Assembly: GCF_000701405.1 (NCBI RefSeq)
Contig: NZ_JNIV01000157.1
Location: 1 to 6,645, forward strand
DNA: 6,645 nt
Direction of reading: 5' to 3'
Source: Deinococcus marmoris DSM 12784
GTDB taxonomy: Bacteria; Deinococcota; Deinococci; Deinococcales; Deinococcaceae
Shown: in pieces, positions 6,276 through 6,645 of the stretch
Layout of the letters: every line of letters starts with the position of its first letter
Numbering within the stretch: the stretch's first letter is position 1
Position numbers and translations under genes: made by a program
The notes under the pieces: model-generated
Database searches by the model: none
Seen by the model: only the letters and a program-made list of their open reading frames with translations
What the model was told of the DNA's origin: nothing

Positions 6276-6327
6276 TGACCGCTAGAAAACGCTGGCCTCA
6301 ACGCTGCCCAGCGGTTTGACCGTTAGA
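6276..6327 (+). repeat. Short imperfect direct repeat TGACCG(C/T)TAGA
   Basis: TGACCGCTAGA at 6276-6286 and TGACCGTTAGA at 6317-6327 differ at one base and start 41 nt apart. Both contain a YTAR tetranucleotide (CTAG, TTAG), the kind of target some IS5-family elements use. They may mark an insertion site or a regulator site. Confidence 0.3.
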
Positions 6328-6340
6328 GCGCGTTTATAAA
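6316..6340 (+). promoter_or_regulatory. Possible transposase promoter
   Basis: TTGACC at 6316-6321 and TATAAA at 6335-6340 resemble -35 and -10 elements, but the 13-nt spacing is too short for a good sigma-70 promoter. The TATAAA is still the best -10-like sequence before the transposase start at 6369. Confidence 0.25.
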
Positions 6341-6645
6341 GGGTCAGACCCGGTGGCAAGCTTGAGGTGTGAAACGCAAGCCTTACTCGTCGGACCTGAC
6401 CCAAGCCCAGTTTAAGCGGCTCGAACCACTCCTCCCCTCTGCCAAGCCAGGAGGGCGGCCACGCACGGTCGATCTCTACGAGGTGCTGTGCGCGATCATG
6501 TACGTCTTGCAGGGCGGCATTGCCTGGAGAAACCTGCCGCATGACTTTCCAGCGTGGCAGACGGTGTATTCGTACTTTCGCCGTTTTGAAGCTGACGGTT
6601 CATGGGAGGCGATCAATCGCGTCCTGGTGCGGGAAACTCGGCAGG
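6326..6645 (+). mobile_element. Left part of an IS5-family insertion sequence, cut by the window edge
   Basis: The element is recognised from its transposase gene. The left boundary is not fixed. One candidate begins after TTAG near 6326-6328 (GAGCGCG), another at the palindrome GGGTCAGACCC (6341-6351). The right end lies outside the window, so terminal inverted repeats and target duplication cannot be matched. Transcription of the element points away from dacB. Confidence 0.6.
6369..6645 (+). CDS. IS5-family transposase, N-terminal part (DUF4096 domain), partial
   Basis: The 92 visible codons encode the DUF4096-type N-terminal domain of IS5-family transposases. The signature runs LTQAQFKRLEPLLP, then GGRPRTVDLYEVLCAIMYVL, then GIAWRNLPHDFPAWQTVYSYFRRF, and ends in DGSWEAINRVLVRE. 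This helical domain binds the element ends; the DDE catalytic core would follow beyond the window. The start is taken as GTG 6369; GAGG lies just before it but with only one base of spacing, so start recognition is unusual or the true start differs. In many relatives of this group the gene is split in two frames joined by a -1 frameshift, which cannot be judged here. No stop or frameshift is seen in the visible part, so it may be intact. Confidence 0.9.
   Translation, partial: MKRKPYSSDLTQAQFKRLEPLLPSAKPGGRPRTVDLYEVLCAIMYVLQGGIAWRNLPHDFPAWQTVYSYFRRFEADGSWEAINRVLVRETRQ

Noticed and set aside
6176..6301. N-terminal extension of dacB to ATG 6301
   Set aside because: The extension would bury the signal peptide 42 residues inside the protein, and the sequence before 6175 looks like promoter, not coding, DNA.
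6282..6542. 86-codon minus-strand frame across the start of the transposase
   Set aside because: It is antisense to a well-recognised DUF4096 domain and has no independent support.

Overview
This GC-rich window looks like a chromosomal or large-replicon piece of a Deinococcus-type bacterium. The evidence is the GC-rich third codon positions with long antisense shadow reading frames, the family mix (a DUF2089 regulator, a short metalloenzyme, a beta-rich exported protein), and several genes with no Shine-Dalgarno sequence but a -10 hexamer 6-8 nt before the start, a layout known to be common in Deinococcus. The genus is an inference, not a proof.

Layout: 1-296 is a gene-poor, less GC-rich leader with a hairpin near its left edge and two TTGACA hexamers. 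297-2279 (+) encodes a 660-residue secreted, beta-rich surface-type protein of unknown role. 2355-2609 (+) is an 84-residue protein of unknown function whose end overlaps by 8 nt the start of trpF (2602-3225, +), phosphoribosylanthranilate isomerase of tryptophan synthesis. 3226-3397, between two converging genes, holds five perfect DnaA boxes (TTATCCACA) plus one 8/9 match, arranged as two palindromes. Then come three minus-strand genes: a metalloenzyme/alkaline-phosphatase-superfamily protein (3398-4300), a DUF2089 putative transcription factor (4373-4726), and a PBP4-type D-Ala-D-Ala carboxypeptidase/endopeptidase, dacB (4748-6175). 6176-6368 is an intergenic stretch with an imperfect inverted repeat and a direct repeat. 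From 6369 the window runs into the first 92 codons of an IS5-family transposase, cut by the window edge.

How the parts relate: the 84-residue gene and trpF are translationally coupled. The minus-strand genes run in the order dacB, DUF2089, metalloenzyme, but each has its own candidate -10 hexamer, so they may be separate transcription units or an operon with internal promoters. No classical defence system, CRISPR array, tRNA or rRNA is visible.

The most notable signal is the DnaA-box cluster at 3226-3395. It lies away from any dnaA, dnaN or parAB gene and from any promoter position, so it looks like a candidate DnaA-titration or replication-control locus, or a pair of transcription terminators built from DnaA-box palindromes.
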